A stretch of 5,486 bases of DNA, from assembly GCA_905206805.1 (NCBI GenBank), contig CAJLIR010000035.1, forward strand, positions 1 to 5,486. The letters are read 5' to 3'. This document shows, in pieces, positions 5,340-5,486 of the stretch (position 1 is the stretch's first letter; each line of letters starts with the position of its first letter). Under the pieces are notes generated by a model. The model searched no databases and was not told where the DNA came from. It saw only the letters and a program-made list of their open reading frames with translations. Source of the stretch: an uncultured Caryophanales bacterium (GTDB lineage Bacteria > Bacillota_I > Bacilli_A > RF39 > UBA660). The position numbers and the translations under genes were made by a program.

Positions 5340-5368
5340 TTGAAAAAAAATAATAATAATGTTAAAAT
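5340..5368 (+). promoter_or_regulatory. Promoter of the tRNA-Trp gene
   Basis: TTGAAA (5340-5345) and TAAAAT (5363-5368) are 17 bp apart, one mismatch each from the sigma-A consensus. The transcription start would be near 5375, about 12 bases before the mature tRNA 5' end. This argues that the tRNA half downstream is transcribed. Confidence 0.7.
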
Positions 5369-5386
5369 ATTCTTGTACTTTTATTT

Positions 5387-5427
5387 AGGGGTGTAGTTAA
5401 ATGGTATAATAACGGTCTCCAAAACCT
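5387..5427 (+). tRNA. tRNA-Trp(CCA), 5' half only; continuation interrupted
   Basis: The 5' acceptor strand is AGGGGTG (5387-5393), then TA, a D-arm with stem GTTA/TAAT (5396-5399, 5407-5410) and GG in its loop, A26, anticodon stem ACGGT (5412-5416), and loop CTCCAAA (5417-5423) with anticodon CCA at 5419-5421. These match bacterial tRNA-Trp closely. The 3' anticodon strand starts ACC as expected, then reads TT where GT is usual, leaving a C28-U42 mismatch. No T-arm with TTCRA and no CACCCCT acceptor strand follow within the 58 bases left. The gene is therefore either interrupted by an intron or insertion, or a pseudogene. Confidence 0.75.
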
Positions 5428-5486
5428 TTGTTATAAAAGTTAAAAAGACTGATTTTACCTTATAACTACTGGGTTTATCAAATGTT
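5428..5486 (+). ncRNA. Possible 5' end of a group I intron in tRNA-Trp (cut by the window end)
   Basis: GGGTTT (5471-5476) pairs fully with the exon end AAACCT (5422-5427), and the last pair is U.G, the hallmark of a group I P1 helix at the 5' splice site. Between them, GTTATAA (5430-5436) and TTATAAC (5460-5466) form a perfect 7-bp stem. Inner pairs TAAAA/TTTTA extend it, a P1 extension. The conserved core (P3-P8) and the 3' exon are not in the window, so this is not confirmed. Insertion after position 42 in the anticodon stem would be unusual, as known bacterial tRNA introns sit in the loop. Alternatives are a decayed tRNA or another insertion. Confidence 0.4.

Noticed and set aside
5297..5345. 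Sporulation sigma-E promoter for the CwlJ/SleB gene (CATATG on the minus strand)
   Set aside because: The hexamer lies directly at the ribosome site, too near the start, and no matching -35 is found at 13-15 bp.
5431..5486. Intact tRNA-Trp with a long variable arm
   Set aside because: The segment after the hairpin does not form a T-stem, and CACCCCT is absent, so the mature 3' half is not present in this window.
1..5486. CRISPR array, toxin-antitoxin pair, restriction or other defence system
   Set aside because: No spaced direct repeats of CRISPR type and no gene with toxin, nuclease or defence-domain features beyond DinD were seen.

Overview
The window looks like chromosome from an AT-rich, low-GC Gram-positive bacterium (Bacillota). 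Evidence for this is the strong Shine-Dalgarno sites of the AAGGAGG type, TTG starts, a DinR/LexA-type SOS box, a LysM-type amidase, a CwlJ/SleB-type cell wall hydrolase and normal TGG tryptophan codons (standard code). The last two wall enzymes fit a Gram-positive, perhaps spore-forming, host. The species cannot be named from this sequence.

Positions 1 to about 3710 read as accessory DNA. A good promoter (31-58) opens a roughly 285-base leader with three successive hairpins, the largest (185-266) followed by five T. Next come a possible 31-codon leader peptide (309-404), a small winged-helix protein of replication-initiator or regulator type (349-876), and a possible 30-aa peptide (910-1002). 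A large serine recombinase follows (1081-2661, TTG start); its start codon lies in one arm of a perfect 10-bp inverted repeat whose loop holds the Shine-Dalgarno. Then comes a DinD-family protein (2784-3614) whose promoter carries a near-consensus LexA box between -35 and -10.

At 3699-3720 lies a 10+2+10 palindrome. Directly right of it an N-acetylmuramoyl-L-alanine amidase reading frame begins in mid-domain, without start codon or N-terminal half, and runs through five LysM repeats to 4845. The most economical reading is that the recombinase-bearing element sits inside the amidase gene, in the codons for its conserved glycine-rich GGDGAEV motif, and that 3709-3710 is the crossover point. The left end and the amidase 5' part would then lie before base 1.

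The right part looks like host chromosome: amidase remnant and a convergent CwlJ/SleB-type hydrolase (4874-5299, minus strand) share a bidirectional terminator. Divergent from the hydrolase is a strong promoter and the 5' half of a tRNA-Trp(CCA) gene (5387-5427). This tRNA does not continue normally. After the anticodon region, a 59-base non-tRNA sequence follows to the window end, folding into a hairpin and carrying GGGTTT, which pairs with the exon sequence AAACCT and ends in a U.G wobble. That is the geometry of a group I intron P1 helix, so an intron in tRNA-Trp, cut off by the window edge, is the most unusual proposal here. It remains unproven, because the catalytic core and 3' exon are not visible.
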